Below are positions 30,716 to 45,700 of a stretch of DNA of 64,000 bases, in pieces. Source of the DNA: Pelecanus crispus (lineage: Eukaryota > Chordata > Aves > Pelecaniformes > Pelecanidae); assembly GCF_030463565.1 (NCBI RefSeq), contig NC_134645.1, forward strand, positions 69,501 through 133,500, read 5' to 3'. The position numbers and the translations under genes are program-made. How positions within the stretch are numbered: position 1 is the first letter of the stretch; every line of letters begins with the position of its first letter. The notes beneath the pieces were generated by a model that saw nothing but the letters and a program-made list of their open reading frames with translations, did not search any database and was not told the DNA's origin.

Positions 30716-33700
30716 CTGTAGAATGAGAAAACAGACATCAGAAACTCAAAAAAACCCCAAATTCACCCCCTGAAAACTGAAGAGTCAGCAACAAATAGCA
30801 AGCCTCTCCATGTTCTAGTCGTGAAACGCACACCCGTGATTCCTGTATATTATGGCCACCTTGTGAATTGTGACGTTCGTGGTAAAACTGTGGCAAGCCT
30901 GTGGTGGGCACAACAGAGATTCATATGCTGACATCCTCCTTTCGTTGGCTTACATTCTAACCCTGCAGTTAAGAGTGAACAGATACAGCCTTAACGCCAC
31001 ATGAAAAACACCAGTGGTTGTAATGGGACTTGAAGTTTGACCTTACTAGGAAACAAAATGCTATGAAGCAAAATAAATGTCTGAGGCAGCAGGCCTGAGA
31101 GACGATGCTGCCACTGCTGGGTCAATACTAGAGCGCAGAAGCTCCACGCACTATGTTAGTCAGAAGAAAAAAAAAAAAAAAGAAAGCCCTGCTAGCAGCA
31201 CACAAGTGTGTTGATCCACAAGTTACTGCACAATAAACTGTTTGCACTCTTATGCCGCAGCATGCAACAGGTAATCCATCCTCACACAGCACATTTTCAT
31301 TGCGTTAACTGGTGGCAATTTGGTGTCTGAGCCTGATACAACCAAGTTTTGTGTGACAGCATTTTCTTTTTTTAAGTAAGACTTAAAGGGATGCAGAAAG
31401 AAGATTTAAGTCTTTTTTCTCTGTTGAAGTTGACACATGCCCACAACTCTGGTAACATGGATAAATTCTAAATATGCCCTACAAAGAAGAAATGCAGTTT
31501 GCCTTTCAGAAACCATTTAAAAAGTAAAAGAAAAAGCAACAGCTGGGGGGGGGGAACTCAAAAAAGCTTTTGGACACATGAACAAAGCAGCCTGCCGCTG
31601 CTGCTTTTTTAAAAAAGAAATTAGCTGCAGTTAAAGACTAAAAAGCAGTAAAATTAAAGGAGGTGGAAAAAAATGACAGCATGAAAGACCTGTTCATTGA
31701 CTGAGCTGGTACCTATGTTTGTATGCTGAATAAATTAAGCATGCTAAATCACAATGGTAAAAATTTACATTTCATAAAAACAAGCTGTTAAAAGCTAAGA
31801 CTGAGAAGAATGTTCATGTGACTTAAGTTCCAAAGAGCACTCCTGTCTTTTAATAAAGTATTTTTTGATAGCTTGCAGACTGAAACACTGAAGCTTTACA
31901 AAAGCATTTAAACCATTGGGACTGAACCTGACTGAACAGAACTAATCCATTTTTGTTACCCAGCGTGAAGAAATTATAAAAAAGTCAGCCCTAGGTAAGG
32001 CAAAACACGCTACAGTTTTCATTTCTAATGTAGTTAACACACAGAAGGCTTGTTTTTAAATGCATGTGCTTTTAGATGGACAGAATTGCTTCAAGGAGAG
32101 GCTGAAATTCGTACAAATGCCTGTTACCCATACACTAAGTATCAAAATTATTTATGCAGTTTCAGAGAGTTGTATTTAATCATCAAAATACGGAATTTTT
32201 TGGTTTTCCATCTTTTCGAGGGAGCGAGGTTGAAGGCCTTCCAGGGCCCAAAAGCTGGTAAGGCTGTGAGACTGCATCACAGAAATGCAGCGATCGCATC
32301 CTGGTTCGATGTGGGAAAGATGAGTCGAACTGAAGTTGCGTTACATGTTGGTTGTAGGGAAGGTGCTTCATTTCAGGACTGCAGGACGTGGAGAAAGGAG
32401 ATGGAAAACTGGCGTTCTGCGCAGGCAGCAAAATGCCTGAATTTGTGCCAAGTGTAGCCTGGAAGCGGTGTGATCTTACTGATTCAAGGCTCTCTTTTGA
32501 GATAGACAACAGAAGCAGAAGCACTGGACACACGCTCGGTGCCAGCTCTTCCCCCGCCCCCCTGCATCTTCCCACATTCAGCATGGCATCCAGCTGTACA
32601 GTTAGCTTGGCTGAAGTTCATTTGCTGAGGAAGAGAAGATGAAACGGAATACAAGATCCTGCTGAAAGAATCTTCTGTCATTTAGTCATCCAGCAGAAAT
32701 ACAAGGCGATGAATTTTTCCTATGAACAGTGTAGTGTTTTGCTAGAAAGAACAAATACTCAAGCTGCTTGAATCTGATACCTAACTACAGGTAAGCAGAA
32801 TATAAAATGGATCCTAGTAAGATGGACTATGTGCACTAGCCATAGTTTGGAATTTCTGTTAATCGGTTGTCCCCTTCCTAAGAGAGGCAAATTGTGGAAG
32901 ACTGCTTCTTTTCCCAGCTCCTTCCCGCTCAGTGTTGTGCTGTAGTTGTTTACATGGACACCGATAAAGCAAAAGGAGCCTCAACTGAAAGGTTTCCTTA
33001 TCTCCCGATGACCCCGCACTTTCATTTCTCAAGCTCTTAAATACATCATAACTAACTGATGGTTGTCATTAGCCTCTCTGGCAACTTTGTGCTGTGGTAT
33101 GAACTGTAAACAAGTGAACACAAAGGAGTAAATCCTTTCTTCTCGATTCCAACATCCTCCTTGCTTCAGTCCACAAACTGATGCGTCTGAACAGACAATC
33201 AACAGCATACTATATGAAAGACATGCAGGCCCGGTTTTAAATGATGAAGTAATCCCAACTGTTTTGTTATTCTTCAGTTGAAGTTACTGCCCTACTCTGA
33301 AAGAGCAGTAAGAAATGGAGGGGAGGGAAAAAACAAACAATCATGAAGACATCCATAGTACCGAACTCTACTCCTTGCTTAACCTTTAAAGCTGTAGGCA
33401 AGCTTTTCTCCCACCTCTTCTCTCTATTACCTGCTGTATGCCACCATTAGCTACTGGGGAGTTGTGCTGATTTATACCACTGGAAATCTGGATTTGTTCT
33501 TTTTCACAGTAAAGCATACAAAGAAGCTGAATCTAAGATATGATTCAGTTTGTCCTCGCTCTGTATGACTTAAATAGAAGGGAGGATGGGAAAGCCCCAT
33601 TATTTAGCCTTTTCTTTAGACCATCATAATCAAACTCTATTATAAAGTGCAAAGACTTCAAAACCGAGGCAAATTTGCCAGCCATATTCTCAGCACCGCC

Positions 33701-36700
33701 TCACTCCACTTACCTTGTGGCCCCAAGGGAATTGTTATGAATCATACCTCTCAAATGGGAATTTGCAACAAAACAATCATACCCTGGGGTTTTTTTCAGC
33801 CCTAAGCTCTACCTGAAAATCATCAACTGAAGGTATCGTCCTGTTAGTTGTCCTCCTCTTGTGCCATTGTCGGAGAGTATCTCTGGCTTCTGAACTTAGC
33901 AGTCGGGCAGCTTGTTCTTCCTGGAAGTTCTTGATCAGTGAAAGTGCTCCATAAGCGCTTGTCAAGTAATAGCCTCCTGTGAAGGACAGCAAGGGAAGAA
34001 GTTCTCAGAGTGGTCACAAACATCACGCTAGTTTCGACTGGTCACAGTCAGAGGTACAAACACAGGGTTTTTTTTTATATACATCTATATATAAAATACA
34101 TATACTCTGTTGCTGAAATATTTATACGTAAAGAAAAACAGTTCACTGGCCTGCAAAATAACTGGATAGCGTGTTCTCAGCTGCTAAGGGACATGCGGTG
34201 GTTGCATGTACTCCATATTATCAAGCGGTGCAATAGTATCTAACTCTGGGTCCACTAGCACTGGGGATAGCCGGTTACTCGAATGACCGGTGTCACGCCT
34301 TTACTCCTGAGTGTTTTTACAAAGTTGGAACATGAGTTTTCTTCTAAACAATTTCCAAAGAGTGATTTGTTTTCTTCCCCAACTTCAAGTGTGGATGAAA
34401 TAAACATAGCTGTTTAAACAAAGTAAAAGACAATCTACCGCCGTTCCGGCACTTAAAGCAGCCACCCTTAGTGGCAATAAAGCAATGACCGAGCGTATGA
34501 TTTGTACCCTGGGAGCATCCCAGAGCGTTTGCTTTTGTTTTTAAAAGGAAGACCGTTTGTCACCTTTTTAGCATCCCTATAATGTCCAACTAGTTCAGGA
34601 GGTGATGTGTACAGTCCTCCATACTTCACCTTTATTACATGAGCGGAGAACAAATTAAAGCCAAGACAGAGTTGCTGACGTACAAAAGAAGCTGCAGGTC
34701 ACAAAAGAAAAGGAGTCTCAGCAGGAGGTAACAGTCCTCAACAACCAAGAGAAACAAAAGACATGCTGTCATTTATTTCTCTCTCTCTCTCTTTTTTTTT
34801 TTTTTTTTTTTTTTTTTGGTAAGGAAACTGAGTGGGAGTGTCGAATTAAGAGGCAGCAGTGTCTATTCATGGAGTCATTCAAAGACACTTTCTACGCTCA
34901 CAGTAGCATTTTCTGTATTACTGATAGCATCCTCTTGGCCTTTAGCTTTGCAACAACTTTAATACATAGAACACATGCAAGACCCATGAGACAAACTGGA
35001 CAATACATTACATTTGAATTGCACAACCCCAAAGCACTAACAAATTTTCCTGCACAGTATAGTTCGGCTGGTGCCAAAGACAGGGCTAGCCAATGGATGG
35101 ACTTCTTTTGCTGCATTAAAACCAACATGACATAGTCCAGTAAATGCTTCTGCCTTTCAAGCACATTAATGATCTCCAGAATCACATCTCAAGTATTTTC
35201 TGTGCTAAGATTCCCGAACGATGCACTAGAGGATGCTCTGTACACAAAGCAGGGAACAGACTAGTGCCAAATTGGAGGAATCCTGGCACAGTTCTCTCAT
35301 GCATACCGGCATGTAAGAGGATACAGCAATTTCAGCAAGCCAAGAGATAGCAGGAATGGGAAACATACATGTATACAACTCACAGCTGAGCTTGGTCACA
35401 AGAACCTTCAAACTTCCTCATAAAATGGTAGATTCTGGGGCCTACCAAGGGCTGGCAGAATACCTCTTTGCTAAAAACACCACCATGAAAACAGAAAGGA
35501 AGGAGATTTCCTTGCCTCTAGCGGACTTCAGCCGTCATTCAAGAGTGCCTTAGGAAACGTATTCCTAGGGCTCATAAAAATACTTTGCAAATATTGGGAA
35601 GAAGCAAAGATCATTAAGGGGGGCAATATTCTCAAAAGCACTTCCTCAGCAGAGAATTACCCCAGAAGTTTTTACAAGGCACCCAACCCAAATCCCATTA
35701 CATGTCTCACATTTAACTGAATGCTGCGGCCCTATAAATACTCTCAGTATATTTTCAGGCACAGAAGGATAAACGCATTTGGCACCTGCACAGTGTATGT
35801 GTTTGCTCGCTAAGCCACGATGCTTCCCCCTTCTTGGTTGAAAATAACGTATTCCCTCATAAGGTAGTATACGCCAGTAGATTCCCAGGTCACTCAGACC
35901 TGTACTCAGTCAGCTAACCAGCTTTCTTTTAAGGTGGAAATAGTTATGAGATTCTCCTACCTACGTCACTGACTTCAGGAATCCCCTTGCAAGGCTTTCT
36001 ACTCAAATAAGGTTAACAGCAAGTGCGCTATGAGGAAGAATCCCCCTTCCCTAGGTCCTTCACTCAATTCTAATAAAAATAAATAAATAGATTACCTTCT
36101 CCATGCAGCAAAGATGGATCCAGCAATTCCATCATGTACTCAATTTCAGTATCCAGCTCCAGCATATCACACTGGGCCAGTACGTATGTCAACACAGGCA
36201 AGAAGTCATCAGCTCCGTACAGCCTCCCTGGGTTGAAGGGAACACAGACAGACAAATCACACCCTTTTACCAGTTTCAGTGTGTGAAAGGAAAGCATTAT
36301 GTTGCTGCCTTCACTGACCGGTATGTTTGTATTACTCTAGAGCCTCCTGTTACCAATGTGCAGCAAAGAGAACATCATCTGACACTTGCTGGACAGGAGA
36401 CCAACACCAGCTTCATTCTGTACTTCTAACAAGCACAAATCTGACGATGCACACCTTTAGGCATGCAAGGGGATTTAAAGACTGGGCTCACCTTGGCATC
36501 AGCTCAACTGGTCAACTCACAAAAGGCTGCCATGCCAGTCTGGCCTGACCTCCACCTGCACTTCTATCACTGGCTAAGAGATGATGAATAGGCATTTTCT
36601 TTATACGTGCAGGGACGACATCCACTTTCTGGAAGGATCCAGCCACAAATACCAGTTTCTGAGTCTGAATCCCCGCAGAGAAGCCTGAATATAAAAGCCT

Positions 36701-39700
36701 ATTAGATTCGACATGAAAACTCAGCTCATTTCCTTGACATAGTCAAAAACACCAGTGAGCAAAGCCTCATATCATTCCCAACTAGCTAGTGAAGCATCAT
36801 CATCAATGGCAGCACGCAGCTAACACACAGGGACTATGCTGTACCTAGGTCTGCCTGCGCTCCTATCACTTTTATTGCATTTAAGTATTTTCTACACAGA
36901 AAGTTATGTGGCCAAATCTCTGAGTCCGGCCCAGCTGTGTTCATTGCAGAACTGGTGTGATGGTCACTTAAACCACCAAGAGCAGGAACCAACTTAAACT
37001 CCGGTGAAACTCTAGATGACTGAAGGGCTGATATCTGAAGTTACACCAGCTAGGGCATACCCTCCGGGTATTACACTATTATCTGGCTGAGAGTACATGA
37101 CAAAGCAGATACTCAAACAGCTGCTGGTTCAATGCGTTGTGGGTTTTTTTGGGGTGGTCCCCCCCCCCCCCCCCCCCAGACTTCACATGACAAAACACAA
37201 CAACCCAAGGAGCATTTGCCACATCTTAGCCCAAGCCCCAAAGTGCAACAGTTAACCGGCAGCAACCTCTCAACATTTTTGTTCTGCATGTTGGAAATAC
37301 CTTATTCAATGTGATAACACAGCACGGAGAAAAGAGCTTACAGGACTTCAGGCCAAGACTCCTACACCCATTTTAAAATGCAGGATTTTGCACAGAAATA
37401 AGCCGGGCAGGAGCTCAGACCTATATCTTGCAAAAGCGCCTGGGGGTCTTCAACAGCCACAGGCTTTCGCCATTCATCTCAAATCCCAAAAGAAAGTAGG
37501 CATCTTGATCAGCACTGGACCCAGTTGCACATTCAATGCTCATTTAGAAAGAAAACTGCCAACCGCCTGCAGCAGCTTATACTTGCTTAGGGGGAAAAAA
37601 AAAAATCTCCCACTACCACCAGCATTGCTTCACCTTAGCTCGTGACCTACCACAGCAGTGTCAGATAAGACGTCAAGCAACAGAGTTGCACCTATGAATT
37701 CATGCCATCCAGCACAGCATTTTAATTGTGCCAATGACTACTCAGCAGGTCTTAACTGTGTAGTTCCATTTCATTATCTAGGTTTCAAGGTCACTTTTGG
37801 ACTCTTGCTACAATGTAGAAATAGATGTTATTTCTTTTCTAAAACCACTAAAGAAAGCGTCCAAATGAGAACATTCAGAGGCACAGCAAGCCAAAAATAC
37901 TGGATCAGAGGCTGCTCTCCTCCACCCATTAACACAGAGCCCTTGTAGCTGTCATATTGCATACACGCTATTGAATTACTATAGCTAAATACAGGGTGTT
38001 ACCTTTATTAAAATTTCCAGAAAGATACTCATTTAGAACCAGTGTCAAATTTAAGGCTCACAGGACAGCCTTTCTGACAGCCAACTTCAAAAGCTTACGG
38101 TTAAGCAAAGCTGGGGTTTTTTTAAGCTGCTTCACAACTCTGCTTCACGCTGAATTTGTAAGATGTGCTGCCAGATGCATCAGAGATATCAGGAAACAAG
38201 CAGAGAGAAAGAATCCCTCTCAAAAGGGCAAGGAGATGCTAGGAGAGCTCCAGGAGAAGAATATGTGTCTGCAGAATCAGATGGTCTGATTTCCTCCGCC
38301 GAAAGACAAGCCCAGGTTTGGAATATCAGTGAACTCGAACTACGAGAAGCACCATACCTGAGTTATTCTCCATAACAGTATAAATCAATTTGCAAACTCT
38401 CAGCAGCAGCATGACTTTCTTTTCAGGTGAATACATTTTCTGCATGGTCATGAACTTGACTTTAATCTTCTCAACGTCCACAAAGTCTGGTGTTGGAACA
38501 AACACACCCAGTTCCTGAGGATTCCTCTGCCGCACCAACTGCAGGTTTTCCTTTAGCTGTTTCCAAGAACCATCTGCGGTATGAAACTCTTTCAACATCG
38601 CTTCAATGTGGCCCTTCAATGGCTTCAGAATGCACTTATGCATGGCCTTCTCCAGGACAACATCTGCAACGGGAAAACACAAGTCCAGCTGACTTCCTCC
38701 TCTAGAGCAGAGCCAATATTAATATAACCATTCCCAAACCTACTTGCTAAGGCCTATTTATTATACAAGTTGAGTTTCCAGATGTTTGTTAACAAGAAAA
38801 CAAAAGGCAGAACAGAATCCGTATTCCATTTTTATTTATGGCAATGTGGTAAATACAAAAAAAACCCACAAAAGACAGACTACAGACTGTCACAAAAAGA
38901 AAAAAAAGGAAAAAAAAAAAAAAGAAAAAGAAAAAAAAAGGCAAGCTGTGGCTCCAGTTAACTTTTTCTTTTGTTGACCAGAAGTCTCTGAGTTTATTTT
39001 ACTTTGAGCTCAGCCTTTAACTCCCAAACTTAAAGTAAAACGCAGTCAAAACCGTAACTTTTGTCTGCTTTGGCATGAAAGCCCATCCTTTTTGCATAGT
39101 TTCCATCAGAAACTATAACTCAACCACAGTGTCCTAAAACTTGGCTCAACTTGTCAAGATCTTTATGAACTTGGACAGATTATGGTCTTTAAACTATAAA
39201 TGAAAGCCAAGCTGTGTTTGTCCAGCTTCAGATTTCATCATGCAGGCTTATATACAGCTTTGTCATCAAGTTTGAAGTTCTTTGTTTGGCAATAGTGTGC
39301 ACGAGGCACAGTAACCACTAACTTAGTTTTTTCTTTTTTTAAATTTTTTATTCTTGTTCTACTCAAGTTTTCCTTTAAGAGTCATTCTCCATTTTCAAAG
39401 TATGGACCACATCAACAGAGAAAGCTCTTTGCTAAACGTTTTCTCCGAAAACCTTTACTTTATAAGCTAATTTCCTCTCCCACTCAGCGTCCCTATAGCA
39501 ACATAGCTTACATTAATAATTAGCTTACATCAATTGTTTGTACCATAGCGAACTCCCACAGGCACAAGAGAGACTGGGGACCCTTCAGCCTGGCCACTGC
39601 ACCAACACCCTGACGGTGGGGCCGGACCAGAGCCTAGAGTAGGCAGATGTACTAGGGGAGCACGGGGACCAAGAGCAGAAGGAGGAGAGACTGTGTTGCT

Positions 39701-42700
39701 GCTCGATCACGCATTTATGAGCTAGAAGTGGATATTCCTGCTACTAGCGGTGACTCATTAAAGTTTCATTAAATCTCATGCCCTTTCCAGGTTGCCTGTT
39801 CTTACGTGTTTTTCTTAGACCACAGTCTCTTTCTCTCCCCACCCCGCCTTTTTTTTTTTTTTTTTTTAATTGCAGACTGTTTCTAAGGCTTGGGATTTAC
39901 ACACCCCCATCCCGAACAAGCATTACCCACTTCTGTTTTCTTGCTTTTGCTTTATGCTGTCTTATTTCATCCTTGTGTTCAGCCATTTTTCCTTTTGGGT
40001 CTTCATACCTCTCTCTCCCACACAAACATGCCCTTCACACACTCCTCCTCTTATGGTGCCTTTGCTTCATACATAGCGTTTATTCTGCGTTTGTCTGGCA
40101 CGCGATTCCCAAATGTTCAACTCTATTGGGAGCTCCCATCTACCCTATCCCAGTCCTGCTGGGGCTTGTGTAGCTTCTCTTGCTATTTTCCCCTCCTGAG
40201 ACCCTGATGGAGGTGGCAAAGCCGTGTCTGCTTCATTCCTGGATGCTTTAAATGCATCTGGGCGCTCTCTCGCAACGGAGACTGCAAAAGCTACTGGAAG
40301 GGAGGAAGAGTGAACTTGAGGAGTAGCATTTGCCCTCCCATTTTCTAGATTTCCCTATGGCCACCACTAAAGGCATAACCAGTCTGACACACGTTCTTGA
40401 TGGCCTGTCACACAGCGTGAAGGGTGGACCCAGCTTCCCACCAGACCAGAGCCACCAATTACACGTAACAAGCGGCAACATTTCGAATGACTGATCCTTA
40501 TCTATTGTACTTCCTAGAGCCACACGATCACCGCTGACAGCGCTACCAAGCCAGTCAGGAAAGCAGAAGCATCACCCCTTCTGCAGAGTGACAGAAACTG
40601 CCTCTCCCTGCCATCAAAGCCATCCTCAGGGCTCAGGGGGCAGAAGTATTTTTCCACCAAGAAAAATGCACAAATCTCACGCATGGGTACGTTAGCTAGC
40701 TAAGTTTCTAGAGGGTGCACATAGTTCCTTGCTAGCTTCACTGATAATGATTTTTTTTTTTTTTTGACAATTCAGCTTGCTTTATTTATTTCTACTGCCT
40801 GTTCAGTTTTTTAAATAGCAGAAACACCAACTGCTTTGCTTGTAAGCGGAACACCTCTGCAGTTTGCATTCTAACCGCCTGGTCTCGTTTAAGTCAAAAT
40901 TAAAGCAGTCAGTGCTGCCAAACATTACGTTAAGCAAGAGAACTCTCTATCCTCATGAAATTTTAACTCCCACAGGCTTCCACTAGAAGTTCTGCACATG
41001 AATAGTTAGCGTCAGCCATCCTTCATCTCAACAGAGCTGGGTCACCAACCGCATTTGGTCACAGGAGGCTCAATAAATTGTAAAGAATTCAGCATGTAAA
41101 TGAATGTAAATAGATGTAAAGAATTCAGATTGGAAAACTCAGTACCCTCTGTGACTGATCCCTATAGGCTCCAGGCTGGAGCTAGTTCAGCTGCTGCCTG
41201 CAGTATCAGTATGGAGGAGCTGCAGCAGCAGTCCCTCTCCAGAGGCTGCAGGAACTGGATGCTGCCAGGAGGCAAAATTCCTCCACAGAGCCCCCGTCCT
41301 TGGTTGGGGCCAGGCTTGTTATCGGTAGGCGAGAAGGGGAAGCCTTAAGTCTTTTGCCCTCAACCCTTAGTAAGTTAGTGCCACTCCTACAGCTTCCCAT
41401 ACAGACGAATCGCACAGATTTTTACAGCTGTGCAAGATGGCGAGGAGGCGTTCTTTCGTATTTGCCATTCGTCACAGGCTCCAAAAGCAGTGCCAGGAAA
41501 TTGCTTTGAAATTTACTCGATCACATTCCACATTTTCTCCAGGAACTTAAATTGATTTGAAGCAGCACAGAGGACAAGAGCAGACAGCGGCTGCGCTCAA
41601 AGCTCCGCGCAAGGTCCGAGTACTTACTGCCGAAGACTGTTCCTAATGGTTTTGGTGCCGTTAACGCAATCCGGTAAATAAAAATAGGACGGGATATTTG
41701 GTAAAGCATCCTTCAGTGCTGTTCAGTGTCTATATTACAGCTGATAGGAGACAAATGAAATACAGGACATATAGCTGGCATTCCAAAGAGATACTAACTG
41801 CCTCAGCTTGGTAAGGGTAGACTGAGAGAAACTGTCATTTTAATGCAGCATGTTTGCACAGAACTACGCAGCAAACAAGGAAGTGACTAAGACATGACAA
41901 TTTTAAAAAACAAAACCAACAACAACAAAAACAGACACCCCCCCCAAAAACCCCGCCACTAAACCAACCAGCCAAACAAACAAAAACAACCCCAAAACAC
42001 CACACAGCCTTTTCTTCTCTCATGAATTCTTGGCACAAACTTAAAAACCACGGAGTTCTGCCCTCAAATTAAGTAGCAGCAAATTCAAGCAAGCTCATGA
42101 GGCCAACAATGTAGCAAGATTGATAAGGACGAGACTACTTTTTTTTTTTTTCCCCTTTAAACAGTCAATAATAACACCTATATGTATCCTAATGAATATA
42201 AACCCTATATAAATATTTATATTATTACTAAAGCCTGGAAGGACAGCATTTCTTGTGATCTGGGTCTCAGACCAATATTCAGTGTCAAAAGACACCTATA
42301 AGCATGTTTGGGATCAGACCACCCAACTATTTACCCTTTCCTTCTGAACTGCCATTACGGCCCCTTTCAGAGAAAGGTGTTTCTGGATATGATCCCACAA
42401 AACAATTCCCAGTGTCCTGCTTTCAGTTACAGTAGAGTTAATTTTCTTCCTAGCAGCTGGCATAGTGCTGCGTTTTAGATGTAGTATGAGGATAATGCTG
42501 ATAACACACTGATGTTGTAGTTGTTGCTCAGTACTGCTCACGTCAGTCAAGGACTTCTTCAGCTTCCCATGCTCTACCAGGGGCACAAGAAGCTGGGAGG
42601 GGGCACAGCCAGCAGAGCCGACCCAAACTGGCCAGAGGGACATTCCATAGCAAATGACATCACGCTCAGTATAGAAACTGGGGGGAGTTAGCCGGGGGGC

Positions 42701-45700
42701 CGCTGCTTGGGGACTGGCTGGGTGTTGGCTGGCAGGTGGGGAGCTGTAGCATTGCTTGTTTTGCCTAGGTTTTGTTTCTTTCTCTCTCGTCGTTCTCCTT
42801 TTCATTACAATTTTTTATTATTTTTCAATTATTAAACTGTTCTTATCTCAACTGATGAGTTTTCTTACTTCTGCCCTTCCGATTCTCTCCCCCATCCCAC
42901 CGGAGAGGGGAAGGGAGGGTGAGCAAGCGGCTGCGGGGTGCTTGGTTGCCTACTGGGGCTAAACCACGACACCCAGCCAGCAGCAGCTTTCACTGTTTAA
43001 CTTCTAACGGCCACAAAAAGTATAGGAGGGTCTCCCAGGCAAATTAGCGTCTAAGTTGTGAATTGAGGACCTATCCTTTGCATTAACATCTCTGTATATT
43101 TCTCAGATACAAACTGGCAACAAAAATTCCTATTTACTTTAGCATACACAAAGTGTTTTCTAATAGCCTCCCAGGATGACTAATACTCCAAAACCAAAAC
43201 AGGCACTCTTCAGATTTTTTTTTTTTTTTTTTTAAAATTGAATATCATTTCAGCAGGGCGCCATGTAGCGTTCCTGAAATTATACTTATAATTAGCCTCT
43301 AGCCTCAAAATGGGAACTGGAAATGCTTTGATAAATGAATTGTAAAGGCCAGCCAGCTAGTTTCGTTGTGACTTGTGGACGCACATCTGTATCCTGTGCT
43401 GACATGCTATTTTGTTTTGCTGCAAACCACATGAGTCTGCATCTAGAGAGGACAACATATTAGTCATCGCAAGTGTCCTTACGCAGCCTCTTTACAACCC
43501 TCGCTGCCTGAAATTGCAGGCACGCTCTCAGCTTTTCCAGGCTGTCAGTTCACCTGTTACCAACTGTTGTTGCTCCTCTGAGATCACCTCTCAGTTTCCA
43601 GTCCCTGCATTTACACACACAAGCCCTGTTTATCATCTACAATGGCTGAACCATTCATCAGTAAAAGAAAGGGCTCAGTAAAAGACTGAGCCAACCTGGG
43701 AACCGTCACAAAAGGGCGCAGCAGCGTTGCCTGGGAGGCTGAAAGCAGAAGGTTGCTTTGGAACACCATGGCGTGTACACGCAGGACACCTGACTACGCT
43801 GCATTTGCTTTGGTTTGGATTTTCCTAATGTCTTGCATGTTCACAGACTGGCATGACTGATACAGATCTATTTTAAGACAGCTCATGTCAGGAGGGCCAA
43901 GTGTGCAGTTCTTGGTGGATGTCTACAGTGACACACACCTAGCCCACGGTGCAGGCAAGGGCATCTCCTCTGCAGAAGCAAGACTCGAAAGCAAGACCTC
44001 ACACAACCCCCATTCCTTGATAATCCGCACAACCCCAAAAACAAGAGGTAGGACTGAGGTGGGCCACGGACAGGCGGCGGTGGCAGAAGTTGAGCGACTA
44101 GGGAAGAAAGGTGTCTAGGTAAACCTCCCCTCATTTTACCTACATAAAGCACACCAATGAATCACAGAACTATCTGTGCTAGGTTTGGTTTGCTTTAATC
44201 AGCTGTGGGTTAATTAAAACTCATGCCATAGCTGTGTGGTAAACACATGTCTTCTCTTAAAGAAGAAGTAATAAAGGAGCAGGGAATAAGTCACAAAGCA
44301 AATCAAAGGGATGGTCAGGAAAGGGAGAACCAAATCCTTTGCCTCTGCTCAGCACTTTTACCGCTGCTTCTTACTTGCCTATCCCCCTGCTCCTGTAGCG
44401 AAAGGAGTAGTGCTGGGGGACACGTTGGTCAGCCTCAGCTCAACACGAAAAGATACTAGCATGAATGACAGGGTAGGGGCGCAGGACACCAAAACAAATG
44501 TACAAGCACCTAAAAAGTAACACAGTGCTAAAAAGCAGCCAACGTGAGTTTTTCAAGAAGAAATGGTGGCATACCATTCTAATTGCTTTAAGAGGAGAAT
44601 TGGATCAGTGAAGAGGGGAGAAGGGGGTGGGCTGCATCTTAACCTTTTTAAGACCCGTAACCCTATTCCATGCAACTTTCCTATAAGCAAACAAGGGAAA
44701 TACTGACTTGCTGTAATTAACACGAGTGCATGAATGGGTACATAAAATACTGCGCTGAGAGCCAAATTATCAATGATTGACTGTCAAACGACAGATATTT
44801 GAAAAGAGGTACCACGTGAGTCAGCCCTGGGCTTTAGTCTATTTAGTATTTTCATTAAAAATTTGGATGATAAAGCAGACAGTTCACATACAAAATCCTC
44901 ATCCAATATCATGGCGGGGGTGGGAAAAGGACATCACCAGTCCTTTAGAGAGCAGGTTTAAAGTTATCTTCATAAGCGGCAAACAGGCCTAAAGCTAAGA
45001 CGATAAAATCTCATCAAAACAACAGTAAAACATGGCCTCTCAGCCAGAGGAATATAAAGGCAGAAGCGCTGCTCAGAGAAGCCTCCCTCGGAGCGGCTGG
45101 CACACCGGCTCCCGTGGGCAATGGCCTACGCTCCTCCGTACAGCCTCCAGCCCTGTCTGCCGGCGACTCCTGCAGACAGACCCAAGTCCCTGCGACAAGG
45201 CACGTCCTGCCACAGCAAGGGGCCAACACGTTCCCTTCGAGCCTCTTTTAACGTTCAACATCTAAAAATCCATTACACACAAATACCAAAACAAAACGGG
45301 CAGTGCTGTTCAGGCACCTTTCCACGCATTCAGTTAATACCTTATTGCCAAATTATTTAAACCAGTCATTTCTTGGGCTAGGCCCAGAATTGGGCATCGG
45401 GACCAAAGTTGTTCAGGTGTCAGATCCGGCCTGATGATCACCTGGCAAAGTGATGACAGTCAACTTGACTCCTTTCTGGTTCACAGCCAGGAAGAGAGGA
45501 AACACAAACAAAAACTCCCAAACATTTGCTGTTCAAGCAGCTGCGTACCATCAGGGTCTCCTCTGACAAGCCCAGGTCTTTATTCTGTGGATACACACGC
45601 AGGTGTGGATGACTTTTAAAAAAATACTTTGAGTTCATCCTCAAACAGTAAAAAGCTGTGTGCCTTATTCTTGATTCTGTCCCAATGCTGAATATCCCGT

